The notes below the pieces were generated by a model that saw only the letters and a program-made list of their open reading frames with translations, was not told where the DNA came from and did not search any database. The position numbers were made by a program, and so were the translations under genes. Of a stretch of 27,657 nucleotides of DNA, positions 1 through 9,706 are shown one piece after another. Numbering within the stretch: position 1 is the first letter of the stretch; each line of letters opens with the position of its first letter. Origin of the DNA: Brachionus koreanus (taxonomy: Eukaryota; Rotifera; Eurotatoria; Ploima; Brachionidae); the NCBI GenBank assembly GCA_016987375.1, contig PJRA01000198.1, positions 169,827-197,483 of the forward strand. The letters run 5' to 3'.

Positions 1-180
1 TTATGTATTTATTCAAATCTATTAGGATCTGGTGGTTCGCAGTTATAACACAAATAATGAAGAAAATAGTTTTAAATAATAACTTTACTAGTGACTTGCT
101 ATACGCATTAGATCATAATATTGCTCTGTGAAACTCTAGACATCTATGTTGGCTAGAATTAGTGTTGTAGTTATTGAGTA
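1..180. repeat. Dispersed repeat, copy A (left edge cut by window)
   Basis: This stretch matches 23942-24262 in the same orientation. Shared blocks include GGTGGTTCGC(A/G)GTTATAACAC near 30-51, AATAATAACTTTA(C/T)TAGT near 76-93 and ACTAGTGACTTGCTA near 88-102, then a diverged match up to about 178. Copy A lacks about 115 bp that copy B has between two TAGT/ACTAGT motifs, which looks like a deletion between short direct repeats. On the minus strand the first 50 bases read CYNCEPPDPNRFE, related to CYNREPPNPKRSRQK in copy B, so the family probably carried a protein. I do not recognise the family. Confidence 0.75.
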
Positions 181-312
181 ATCAAGAGCTGGAATGAATT
201 ACCGAGTGAAATAATTAATGCGAGGTCATTAAACAGTTTTAAAAGTCAGATTGATAGACGCATGGAACGAAATAGTGCATGTCTCTCTAGTTCCCCAGCC
301 AAGAGGTTATAA
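178..312 (+). mobile_element. C-terminal remnant of a non-LTR retrotransposon reverse transcriptase
   Basis: Reading from 178, the frame gives VIKSWNELPSEIINARSLNS followed by FKSQIDRRMERN and a TAA stop at 310-312. This is the characteristic tail of CR1/jockey-type ORF2 proteins, usually of the form NRVVNxWNxLPxxVVxAxSLNxFKxxLD. Nothing recognisable as reverse transcriptase precedes 178, where the dispersed repeat abuts it. The fragment is therefore a truncated, non-functional 3' end. It is a relative of the larger dead copy at 8345-8950, judged by motif style only. Confidence 0.75.
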
Positions 313-466
313 ATTTCGAGAATTCTCTTAAGTAATAAATAAAGTTACGCTACTATGTATATGTATAGACTTGGATAACTAAATTCAACACGGACTAATT
401 ATAATTTTTTTTTCCAGCTCCGCAGTTATCCTGCTGGAGCTTATCATTGTTATTATTACAAATTTT

Positions 467-480
467 TGATTTCAAGTATC
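467..480. repeat. Left copy of 14-bp target-site duplication
   Basis: TGATTTCAAGTATC here is repeated exactly at 842-855, immediately flanking the retrotransposon fragment at 481-841. The bases outside the two copies differ, so the match ends sharply at the element. Confidence 0.85.
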
Positions 481-841
481 TTCTTCTTCTATCTTCTACT
501 CCCAGTGAAGCATAAGGCGTCCACACGTCCCCTCCATTTTACCCTATCCTTAGCGACAATTTCTGCTTGTCCCCATGTGAGTTTCATCTCTCTCAGATCT
601 CTTTCAACTGTTCTCCTCCAGGTCATCTTTGGTCTTCAAGCGTTTCTCTTTCCTTGAGGTGTGCAAAATAGTGCTACTCTAGGAATTCTGTCTATTGACA
701 TTCTAAGAACATGGCCAAGCCACTTAAGTCGTCTTCTGCGTATAATGTTGCCAATTGGCTCGGACCTTGATCTGTTGTACAGTTCCTCATTTGTAATAAC
801 TTTCGGATAGAAGATTCTCAAAATTTTTCGTAGTATCGTAG
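481..841 (-). mobile_element. 5'-truncated non-LTR retrotransposon insertion (ORF2 C-terminus)
   Basis: The minus strand encodes the C-terminal end of an endonuclease-reverse transcriptase of the type often annotated as craniofacial development protein 2-like. It reads ITNEELYNRSRSEPIGNIIR, then RRRLKWLGHVLRM, then TPQGKRNA, a TGA stop at 636-638, and continues in the same frame as RPKMTWRRTVERDLREMKL and WRGRVDAL to a TAG at 489-491. It ends in a GAAGAAGAAGA tail. A 14-bp target duplication (467-480 and 842-855) shows one retrotransposition event, truncated at its 5' end. The single in-frame stop looks like one substitution in a NAGRPK-type motif, so the insertion is relatively young. Confidence 0.9.
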
Positions 842-855
842 TGATTTCAAGTATC
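842..855. repeat. Right copy of 14-bp target-site duplication
   Basis: Exact repeat of 467-480 (TGATTTCAAGTATC), bounding the 5'-truncated end of the retrotransposon fragment. Confidence 0.85.
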
Positions 856-1506
856 ATTTGGGTATTTTTTCTTATTTAAACTTTGCTTAAAACAATTCGT
901 GGAAATAATGCATACCATGCATTCTCAGTTGTTAATTTCAAAAATGTTCTTTAGCTAAAATGATTTTATTTGGTTTTAATTTAATATGGTCACTATTTGT
1001 TTGCGAAAAGTTACTCAACCATTTTCATTTATAGAAGCATATTTTTATTTTTCTTATGAATCAAAATAAATCATGTTTAGATATTCAACAAATATTGTAC
1101 AATAACAAAATGACAATGTTAAACTAGTTGAACCCAATCATCATAGCCCAAAGCAGTTAAAAAAATTTTTTCCTCAGTCAAAAACCAAAAGTTTTTTTGT
1201 GCCTTCTCTAACTCGATTAATGAAAAAAATAAAACTTAAAAAAAAATAATTTTAGATCAAAATAAAGTGTGTGTGTGTGTGTGTGTATTTTTTTTTTCAA
1301 GTTAGAAAATATTTATTTATCAAAGGCTTCCAGTCTATTTATAACTGATTAATTTTTTTTTTATAAATTTTTGAAAATAAAAATAAACCTTGCTTATTTT
1401 ATTTAATTTTACCTTTAGGCTAAAATAAATTCTAAAAGCAAAAGTTGGCTAAAATTAAAAAACTATTAATATTTTAGACATAAAATATTTTTATTTTAAA
1501 ATTAGC
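856..1506. other. AT-rich spacer downstream of the SLC5 gene
   Basis: I find no ORF of substance, RNA gene or further element here apart from a (GT)10 tract at 1267-1286. It is the 3' flank of the minus-strand SLC5 gene. AATAAA on the minus strand (TTTATT at 1490-1495) lies 11 nt past that gene's stop and could be its polyadenylation signal. Confidence 0.6.
1267..1286. repeat. (GT)10 microsatellite
   Basis: Ten uninterrupted GT dinucleotides in an otherwise A/T-only context. Confidence 0.95.
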
Positions 1507-3867
1507 TTATAAATAAGTTGAGTTTTTGTTTAAATTTTTGAATATATGGTATTGTGGTGGTATTGAGAAAAATATATACAATCCAATAGCGATTAAAACG
1601 ATTAGAATTAAATTAATATTGAGGATTAATTTGGATTTTTTGGACTGATTTAATGAGTAAAAATTTTCTATTCTACGCTTTGCTTCTGATTGTTTTTGTA
1701 CCTGAAATTTTTTCGAGTCTACTTGTTGTTGTCTAAGCTGATCGAAACCGCACACAAAGTTCATTAGTCCACTAAGACACTCGTTTCGCACGCCATCCTC
1801 AACCTCAGCTTCTTTGCTTGCCTTAAGCTCCATTTCGTTCAGAATTACCTCCGAATTGTGATCCATTGACTGATTCAAAATCCTATAGTCATCGGTCTCA
1901 TCAGGCCGTTTGTCTGCAATCATCCGTGTCCAATAAGTAGTCCGAATTAGCTTAAAATTTAATAAAAAATTAGACCCTTTTTTTACTTTCAGGTTATTTT
2001 ACTAACTCTAAAATTTTCCAGTTTCCTGCTTAGCAAACTTATAATTATCATCGATATGACTGTAATCCAAAATAGCATTACAGCAAAATATAAATAATGA
2101 AACTTAAATTAGAAAATTATCAAAAAAATAACATTGTTAAAAAAATGAACTTCACATTTTTAACTATAGCTGGTCTATCATCAATTTGACCACACGGTTT
2201 TTCATAGTAGATAAAGTCCAAAAACATGCGCACTAGGCCAACAGCCATGCCAATCATGAGACTCCAAAAGGCGCCTTTTTCATTAGCTCTTTTCCACAAA
2301 ACTGCCAGTAAATAAACAGCTGCAATTGGCGGTGACAAATAGGCAGCCACACTTTGTATGTAAATATAAAGCTGTGCTCCTTGCATGTTTTTTATTACCG
2401 GAATCCAGACTATTCCGACACCAACCATGAACAGAACAAACAGTCTACCAACAATCATAAGCTGTTTGTTTGAGGCATTTTTTTTTAATTGAGAGTAAAT
2501 ATCGACAGTGAAAAGAGTTGATGAACTGTTGAATATCGAAGTCAAATCGGACATCAATGCGGCAAGCATCACAGCCAACATTACACCCTTTAGACCCACA
2601 GGCATTACATTCATGATCAACATTGGATAAGCAATATTCGAACAGCCATTTGGACTGTCACAAACCTGCATGCATGTTTGTGGATCACTGCATCCAACTG
2701 TGTCCGGAAATAAAGCTCGACTTTAAATAAATATTTAATAAAATAAAATTTTTCTATATATTTTTTTTTCATTTTTTTGTACCTAATCATGCCTGGTATA
2801 ACAATCATAAAAAGAGGTAAAATTTTCAAATAGCCTGCTAAGAGAGTTCCGCCCTGAGCGTGAGACAAGCTTTTAGCAGCCAAAGTTCGTTGCACCATCA
2901 TTTGATCCGAACACCAGTACCAAATAGAGCTAGGAGTTTGACCAAGTAGAAAACCAAGCCAAGGCATGTCTGGATCGGATACATCTCGAAGTATTTGAAA
3001 TGAATTTTGTTTGGGCAAAGCACATTCTAGATTTGGTCGAGACATGTTTATGTTCGAAGTGTCCATGTACTTGAGATATAAATTTTGATAGCCGCCTATT
3101 TTCAGATAAGAGATGATCATTAGAGCCAGACCACCCATAATCATTATCACTGTTTGAATGGTTTCTGTGTAAATAACGGCAGCTAGGCCGCCAGTAATTG
3201 TGCAAACGCCGGTCAAACCAAGTACCAATAGAACCGAGTAGTACAAGTCCCAGCCAAGAGCCAATTTTATGAACAAAGCACCTGAATAAAGATTGACTGA
3301 TATTTTTGTGAAAATATACAAAATAAGAGACAAAATAGATAGATATATTCTAATGCGGTTGCCACCGAAGCGTTTATTCATGTACTCGGGCAATGTGGCT
3401 ACACTGCTGGCTATGAATACTGGCAAAAATATCCAGCCAAGAATTTGGATTACTATCATGGCCTTTAGTTATAAATAATTTTTTTTTTATTTACTTTTAA
3501 TTAAATTTTGATTAAAGTTAATTCTACATTTAGTTCAAAAGCAGCGACTCCAAGACCACTGGCGGCGCCTGAGCCCGCTAAGCCGATGAAATGCTCACTG
3601 CCTATGTTACTGGCGAACAAACTGGCACCTACAAACACCCATGTCATGTTTCTTCCTGCTAAAAAATAAGAGTCAACAGTATTTCTTTTGTTACTGATCG
3701 TACTCTTTCAATTAAAATTAAAATAATTAATAAAAAATAGCCAAGAGATGGTTAGCTAAATAAATTAAATTTTTATTTACATAAACACTGGTTGCTATGA
3801 TTATTAAAAAATAAAGGACAATGACCAGAATGTCCCATGATGATATGGTGTCAACTGGTTGATTCAT
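1507..3867 (-). CDS. Sodium/sugar cotransporter, SLC5A (SGLT/SMIT) family, six exons
   Basis: Sodium-coupled solute symporter of the plasma membrane. Exons on the minus strand are 3867-3781, 3704-3528, 3462-2783, 2720-2156, 2102-2007 and 1950-1507. Introns are 53-76 nt with GT-AG ends, and the joined CDS is 682 aa (human SGLT1 is 664). Family signatures are clear: [19 protein letters not shown] in exon 2, [34 protein letters not shown] (about residues 269-274), GYLKILP and [11 protein letters not shown]. The equivalents of SGLT1 N78, H83, E102, W291, K321 and Q457 are kept. Two sodium-related positions differ: the YTDT aspartate (SGLT1 D204) is Glu, and MSSLTS is MSDLTS, as I recall in some inositol carriers. 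The last exon ends in the C-terminal transmembrane helix typical of SGLTs. The substrate (glucose, myo-inositol or other) cannot be told. It is divergent from MIPEP. Confidence 0.93.
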
Positions 3868-3903
3868 TTTAAATGCGACACGTTACTTAAATGATGATGA
3901 CTA

Positions 3904-3911
3904 TGACGTCA
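3904..3911. promoter_or_regulatory. CRE-like palindrome TGACGTCA
   Basis: A perfect 8-bp cAMP-response element sits 37 bp upstream of the SLC5 start codon. CREB/ATF bZIP factors bind this sequence in animals. G+C-containing 8-mers are rare in this DNA, which makes the match more notable, but function is inferred. Confidence 0.45.
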
Positions 3912-4167
3912 ATTGACTCTCTAAATTTGTTTCGAGTTTGTGTTAAAAAAGTTTTGAAAATTGTTTCAAGATAAAACAATTGGAATGTCAAATTTAAGGC
4001 AAATGTAAACTAAAATGAAATTTATTTTATGGAATTATTTCTAACAGGATTAATGCATAATTTTATTTTAAAATTTTCTAAACATGTATTTTTCTATTCT
4101 TTCTTTTTCTCTCTATACTTCGCAAAAATTGATTTTTGTTTTTATTTTTTGTTTCTTAATTGTTGCT

Positions 4168-4186
4168 AACCGTGTTACGCACGGTT
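4168..4186. repeat. Short inverted repeat (hairpin)
   Basis: AACCGTG and CACGGTT are 7-bp arms around the 5-base loop TTACG, in an otherwise A/T-dominated spacer. No role can be assigned. Confidence 0.5.
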
Positions 4187-4960
4187 TCAAAATAAAAAAA
4201 ATTGGAAAAAAAAAAATTTAATTTTTTATCTCTATGTATAGAATTACCAAAATTAGAATGATATTTTAAAGACTTAATTTTTTTTTTCAGTCGCGTAAAA
4301 TAAGCTGACTCAGATATTTCGCTTTTTAGAGCAAAGATGATAAAATTTTTTCTATCAAAAAATCTTATTTCTTAGTCAAAAAATTATTTTATTAATTCTA
4401 AATGCTTGAGTTGTTTTAATGACTAATTTTTGAAAAAAAAATAATTTGAATTTTATTTTGAATAAACGATGACTCAAATACAACTAACTAAAAGGGAATT
4501 TATTTAATTTCAAAATTAGTTATTTCTCAATTAATTTTTCATTAATAAAATCAAAATTTACCATTAATTGATGATAGTATTTTATTTTAAAATTTGATGG
4601 GATAATTAGTCATGCATTTTGAAAAAGATTTATTTTAAAAAACATTTAACAGATATTTTTGAGATAATTTAACCTTTTGTATTATACAACTAAATTTGTT
4701 TTAAAATTAATTCTATTATTAATAAATTTTTGAGATTTTTTTTTTCTGTTTTTTTAGCTAAATAAAAAAATTAAAAAAAGAAAAAAATTTTTATTTAATA
4801 AAATCAGACAAATCTGAAGCACTTTTAAATAAAATTGAGCAAAAATTCATGAACATTTTTTGCAGCACTGTTCGAATAAATTTTTGTAAAATTTCAAATT
4901 TATTCTTTAAAAGTTTTAAAGTTTCAAAAATTCCCGATTCTAACCCAAATTTTTATATCA

Positions 4961-4972
4961 TCCCTTGTCCAG
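4961..4972 (+). promoter_or_regulatory. Splice-acceptor-like site before MIPEP start
   Basis: TCCCTTGTCCAG ends 11 nt before the MIPEP ATG. This fits a 3' splice site used either by a spliced leader or by a 5'-UTR intron. Confidence 0.45.
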
Positions 4973-4983
4973 ACAAATAAACT

Positions 4984-7900
4984 ATGCTGCGTTTGCTTAG
5001 TCGCAAAATATTTTGTCCGGCAAACGAGCTTAAAGTGCGCCTTAAAAGTCAGCTTTCAGCTGCCTTTAATCAAATACCAGCTAAACATAGTCGAATAAAG
5101 ATTCCTTTTGTCTCATCATCTTCTTCATCAAGTGGTCTTTTTGGCAAAAAAGAGTTGTGCAGCTATGAAGGCTTCTATGAGCTAGAAAAAGAAGCCGAGG
5201 GCAGAGTTAATTCCCTTATAGCTGAAGCTTTCAGTGAAGATTGTGGCAGTAAGCGCAAAATGGTCGAAATATTCGATGACATCTCAAATGAGCTTTGTTG
5301 TGTGGCGGATCTGGCCGAATTTGTGCGCACATCGCATCCAGATGACAACTACAGACAATCAGCTAATTTGATATTTGGTCAAATAAGTCAAATAGTAGAA
5401 AAACTAAATACAAATTTAGAGCTTTATGTCAAGCTAAAAGAATCTTTAGATAGAGAAAAATCAAGACTTGATGAATGTGACAGTCGTGTGTGTAGACTCT
5501 TTTTGGCTGATTTTGAGCAAAGCGGAATACATTTGGACCGATCATCTAGATCAAAATTTGTAGCCATTAATGACCAATTAGTCAATTTGTTGATGAAATT
5601 TCAGATTAATTCTCAACAACCGTCACTGATAAATGTCAGCGATCTGGACCCGAAATACAAAGACGTGTAATTATTTAAGTCAGTTTATTCACCGCCAGTC
5701 AGGTGTAAAACAAGTTTTGTTTTAGGCTTAAGTATTTCCGTGATCCGATACAAGTTGATACAATGTATATAAATAGTGATGATGAGCTAGTTAGAGAGTT
5801 CGTGTACAAAAGCTATTTACAAGAGAACAAAGTGCAAGAAAGTTTTTTCAAAAGCATAATAAATAAAAGGTAATTATTAAACTAATAATAAAAATAATAT
5901 CAGGCAATAGCAGGGACATGGAGAGCGAATTTTTTTGGATCAAAAAAAAATTAAAATTAGTCTTAATTAAACATGCAATCCAGTGAGACTCAATCATATA
6001 ATAAACTCGATTATTTATTATTAACTATTAATTTTTCAAATTTAATTGAAAAAATTTAGAGAAAAAATATGTTTAATTTAGATTTTTTTGTCTATTATTT
6101 CACCAGTATGTAAAAATTTTATTTATTTTAAATTTTGGATAAGATTTTTAAATTAAAAATTAGACTTAAATTGATTTTTTTTAATGAGAATGGCATAAAG
6201 TTAAAATCTTTTTTAAAAATCGAATTTTTGGTTCAAAAAAAAAATGGTATTGTGAAATTCAAATACAAACAAAACAAAAATTCTTCCTTTATTGATAAAT
6301 TAATTAAAATTTAGTAAAGAAAAATACTGCAAAAAAGTGCAACATACTTTAGTGCACCTTTTTTTACAATAATATTTTTTCTTATGCAAATAAATAGAAC
6401 ATCAATAAATAATTAATTGATTATTTAACGTAATTATCCGAATTTAGTGACATGTCACTAAAATATTTAATGACATGTCACAAAAGAATCTATTACATGT
6501 TATAACAGAGTGTCACTAAAGTATGTTGCACTGTGGACAACAAAAGTGTCAAGTGTCAAGTGGACAGCAAAAGCAGCATCTTTTCTTGCTTTTTAAAAAA
6601 TCAAGTACTTCTCATTAACAAACCCGCTATATTTATACGATTGCCAAGCCGAATATTTGACTTCTTTAGTCAACCAGGGAGAAAACAGAAAAAAAAAGTT
6701 ATTAAAATTAAAATTTCTAACATTTTGTTCTGTTCTGTTGTACTTAATTTCTCAAAACTAAAACTTTGAGAATTTGAATTTTTTTATCATTCAAATAAAA
6801 ATTGAAATTATGTTTAATCATGAAAAAGTCTGCAAGTATTCTGCAAGCAGAAAATTTTGCCATTGTGTCTTGAGTTATTTATTTTTATAAGAAAAAAAGT
6901 TAAAAAATATTATAAAATAAATCTATTAATTTTTTATTAAATCAAATTTAGAAAAGAAATAGCCAAATTGTGCGGCTACGAGTCATATTCTCATCGTGCC
7001 AATATAAACATGATAATGGATAATCCGACTAAAATAATCAACTTTTTGGATGAATGTTCTAAAGTAATAGAGCAAAAAGCCATTGAAGACTATGAAAAAA
7101 TGAAGCAATTCAAGAGAACAATATTGAACTCAAGTCAACCACTTTATCAATGGGATGTGCCAATAATTTCATCAAGAATAAAAAAAAGTGTACTTGATCT
7201 AGACCGGTCACAGTACATGGACTACTTTTCTCTGGGAACTTGCATGGAAGGTCTCAACTTAATACTAAACCATGTGTTTAATGTTAATTTAGAGATGCAA
7301 AAGCTAAATCCTGATGAATCCTGGCACTCGGATATTTACAAACTAGCTGTTAAAGAAAACTCAAACAACACTCTTTTAGGATACATTTACTGTGATTTTT
7401 ATCATCGAGCTGACAAGTTCTCCAATGTAGACTGCCACTTTACAATTCAATGCTCCAAATTAAGACAAGACAACACATACCAATTGCCCATCGTAGTTTT
7501 ACATTTGAATTTTCCGCCACCAAGCAAAGATCGGCCCACATTGTTGTCTTTCGAAATGATGGAAAATTTGTTCCACGAGTTTGGCCATGCAATGCACTCG
7601 ATGTTTGCTAAGACAAGGTATCAGCACGTAAGTGGGACCAGATGCTCAACCGATTTTGCCGAAGTGCCTTCTCAACTAATGGAATTTTATTGTCGCGATC
7701 CGCGTATTTTGAGAAAATTTGCCAAACACTATGCGACCAACAAGCCATTAGATCAACGAATCATAGACAAATTGTGTCAATCGAAAAAAATGTTTACTTC
7801 ATGCGAATTGCAAAATCAAATTTTGAATTCGATGCTTGATCAGGCATTTCATTTGGAAGATTTGTCCCAAAAACCAGTGGATATGATCGAAAAATATACT

Positions 7901-8194
7901 AAAAAATATCATTATTTGCCTTATGCTAGAAACACACATTGGCACTTGAGATACACGCATTTGGTGGGCTATGGTGCTAAATATTATTCTTATCTTGTTT
8001 CAAAAGCAATAGCTTCAAAAATCTGGTCCGAATGCTTTGTAAAAGACCCGCTAAGTTCCAGTGCTGGTGAACTTTATAGGAAAAAAATGCTAGAATTTGG
8101 AGGCGAAAAACAGCCTCTCGAGCTAATTAGTTCTCTAATTGGTCTTGATGAAGCTGGCTCTAATTTAGTAGATTCTCTAACTAAAAATATCTAA
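4984..8194 (+). CDS. MIPEP: Mitochondrial intermediate peptidase (M3 metallopeptidase)
   Basis: Zinc oligopeptidase of the mitochondrial matrix that removes an octapeptide from some imported precursors after the processing peptidase has cut. Exons are 4984-5666, 5726-5869 and 6952-8194; introns are 59 and 1082 nt, and the product is 689 aa (human 713). The N-terminus MLRLLSRKIF is basic like a mitochondrial presequence. Conserved stretches include DISNELCCVADLAEFV, VEKLNTNLELY, FEQSGIHLD, CMEGLNLILN and LGYIYCDFYHRADK. The catalytic HEFGH is at residues 484-488, with the third zinc ligand in TDFAEVPS (Glu513), 29 residues after the first His as in the human enzyme. The C-terminal HLVGYGAKYYSYL block is intact. 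AATAAA lies 10 nt after the stop. Intron 2 contains a MITE-like element. Confidence 0.95.
6336..6532. mobile_element. MITE-like element with 19-bp inverted ends in MIPEP intron 2
   Basis: AGTGCAACATACTTTAGTG at 6336-6354 is the exact reverse complement of 6514-6532. The 197 bp between holds nested palindromes: a perfect 20-bp one at 6443-6462 (TTTAGTGACATGTCACTAAA), TGACATGTCA at 6471-6480, and TGTCACTAAA again at 6511-6520. There is no ORF and no clear target duplication. This is typical of a non-autonomous DNA transposon, and its length and position explain part of why this intron is unusually long. Confidence 0.65.
6532..6572 (+). repeat. Short direct repeats next to the intronic MITE
   Basis: GTGGACA(A/G)CAAAAG occurs twice here, separated by the tandem GTGTCAAGTGTCAAG. 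It is a small local duplication with no evident function. Confidence 0.5.
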
Positions 8195-8204
8195 TTTATG
8201 TTTA

Positions 8205-8210
8205 AATAAA
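8205..8210 (+). promoter_or_regulatory. Polyadenylation signal of MIPEP
   Basis: AATAAA 10 nt after the MIPEP stop codon, implying a very short 3' UTR. Confidence 0.55.
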
Positions 8211-8344
8211 AAATTTATAAAATTTTTTTATTTTGTTTATTTTTAATAATTTTAAAGGTCTAATTACCTTTATGAATAATTTAAATTTTTTTTTGATCGC
8301 TTGATCTTACGAACTAAATTTAGATAGGAATTATTTTAAATTAA

Positions 8345-8950
8345 AGGTTCTAGGCTTCCAAAGCAGACTATTGATGTAGTCTTGAAAAATTGACCTAAAG
8401 ATTGATTATTGTCCAGCTCTTAAACGCTTGATTGACTTGACCAAGTTTTAGATTGGCTTTTTTTGCTGCCCGTTGTGATTGCTGAATCCACTTAAAATTG
8501 CTTTTTAGGTAGACACCAAGACCATGTTCAACATTAGTTACTTCCATAGATAGGTTATTCATTTGTAGACTTATTTCTGTAAGGTTTTGATTCTTAAAGA
8601 GCGTTTTTTTTGAATTTGTTTGATGTTAAAGCTCATCTGAAATTGGGCTGTCTATTTGACAAGTTGGTCTGAACATCGAATTAGTCTGGTATCGTCTGCA
8701 AATAGCCTGATCAGACTAGAAACTGTTTCAGACATGTCATTGATGAATATAATAAAGAGGAGAGGACCAAGAACAGATCATTGTGGAACTACGCATCTTT
8801 CCAGTTCGATACATTCTCTCCAAGCACAGCCTTTTGCTTTCTAACGTTTAGGAAATTAGATAGGCAATGAAGCAACTTTTCTCTAGAACCATATGCTGCT
8901 AATTTCTTGATCAATGCTCTATGAGAAACTTTGTCGAATTCTTTAGAAAT
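8345..8950 (-). pseudogene. Decayed non-LTR retrotransposon reverse transcriptase
   Basis: The minus strand carries consecutive pieces of a CR1/jockey-type reverse transcriptase in shifting frames. They are EFDKVSHRALIKKLAAYGSR then KQKAVLGENVSNWK, a stop, LGPLLFIIFINDMSETVSS then IRLFADDTRLIRCSDQLV, a gap, and ISLQMNNLSMEVTNVEHGLG then VYLKSNFKWIQQSQRAAKKA. FADD (8691-8702) is the catalytic motif, and EFDK holds the first catalytic Asp. The conserved VPQGSVLGP segment is disrupted, and much of the part between FADDT and the thumb is deleted. Several stops and frameshifts show it is inactive. No target duplication was found. Confidence 0.88.
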
Positions 8951-9693
8951 GTTTCAAATTTAAAAATTTTTATTTTAAAATACAGGACAAAAATTTGATT
9001 TTTTTTTATTTTGAAAAACTTTTTATTTTCAGCACTTGCAAAGGCTTCTGGTCTTTGATCTGTTTGATTTTAAAAAAATTTATATTATTGCCTGTTTAAA
9101 AAAAAAATTTCAGATCCCAGAACATCAGATAATATGATGTGAAAAGTTATTGTGAATTCTGGCACTTAAAATATTATTCAGAAATTAATTTGTAAGTTTT
9201 TTCTCAATTTTGTATAGTTTCAGAATGTTAAAAAAAAAGAGAAGTTGTGAGGTTAACCTAGGACTAAATGCATAAATAACCAAAAATCAATTAATTCATA
9301 TTCTTGTTGCTAAACTCAGTGATGAAACAGATTTATTGATTTTTTTCAAGATATTTAGAAATATCGTTTTAAGGATTAGGCTTTCAGAAAATTAATAAAT
9401 ATGCAATATTGGGTCCATTATTTATTTATTTTCTGATTTTGATTTTTGGCCTCCCTAAAAAATTTAAATCCTTAGATCATCTTTATTACATACGATTTTG
9501 GTAAAAATTCCAAATTAATTTAATTTTTGTTTTAGTTTATTTTTTTAAATAAAATGATTTTAAATGAACTTTAAATTTTTCAAATCAATTAATCAATTTC
9601 CCAAAAAAAAATAAAAAATTAAAAAAGTATCTTTTCTAAATTTGTTCGTAAGACAATTTTTTGATTTATATGCTTTATTTTTTAAAAAACTAA

Positions 9694-9704
9694 TTTTTTG
9701 CCAG
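9694..9704 (+). promoter_or_regulatory. Splice-acceptor-like site 2 nt before AKAP17A start
   Basis: TTTTTTGCCAG is followed by AA and then ATG. A two-base leader downstream of an acceptor fits spliced-leader addition; a 5'-UTR intron is the alternative. Confidence 0.5.
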
Positions 9705-9706
9705 AA

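Larger units (their letters stand above)
3868..4983. other. Divergent intergenic region between SLC5 gene and MIPEP
   Basis: About 1.1 kb of very AT-rich DNA lies between two divergently transcribed genes and should contain both promoters. It holds a perfect CRE-type palindrome (3904-3911), a short GC-richer hairpin (4168-4186) and a splice-acceptor-like site just before the MIPEP start. I see no ORF. Confidence 0.6.
8195..9706. other. Intergenic region MIPEP-AKAP17A
   Basis: Contains the MIPEP polyadenylation signal, a dead reverse transcriptase on the minus strand (8345-8950), and about 750 bp of AT-rich DNA in which I see no ORF. It ends at the acceptor-like site before AKAP17A. Confidence 0.6.

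Noticed and set aside
466..657. Plus-strand open frame of 63 codons
   Set aside because: It is the antisense of the retrotransposon fragment at 481-841 and only gains its length from that insertion.
6533..6769. 78-codon frame in MIPEP intron 2
   Set aside because: Has no ATG start (begins TTG/CTG context beside the MITE end), is Lys/Phe-biased as expected of AT-rich DNA, and matches no family.
8656..8844. Plus-strand open frame of 62 codons
   Set aside because: Antisense shadow of the decayed reverse transcriptase; the minus strand carries FADDT and flanking motifs.
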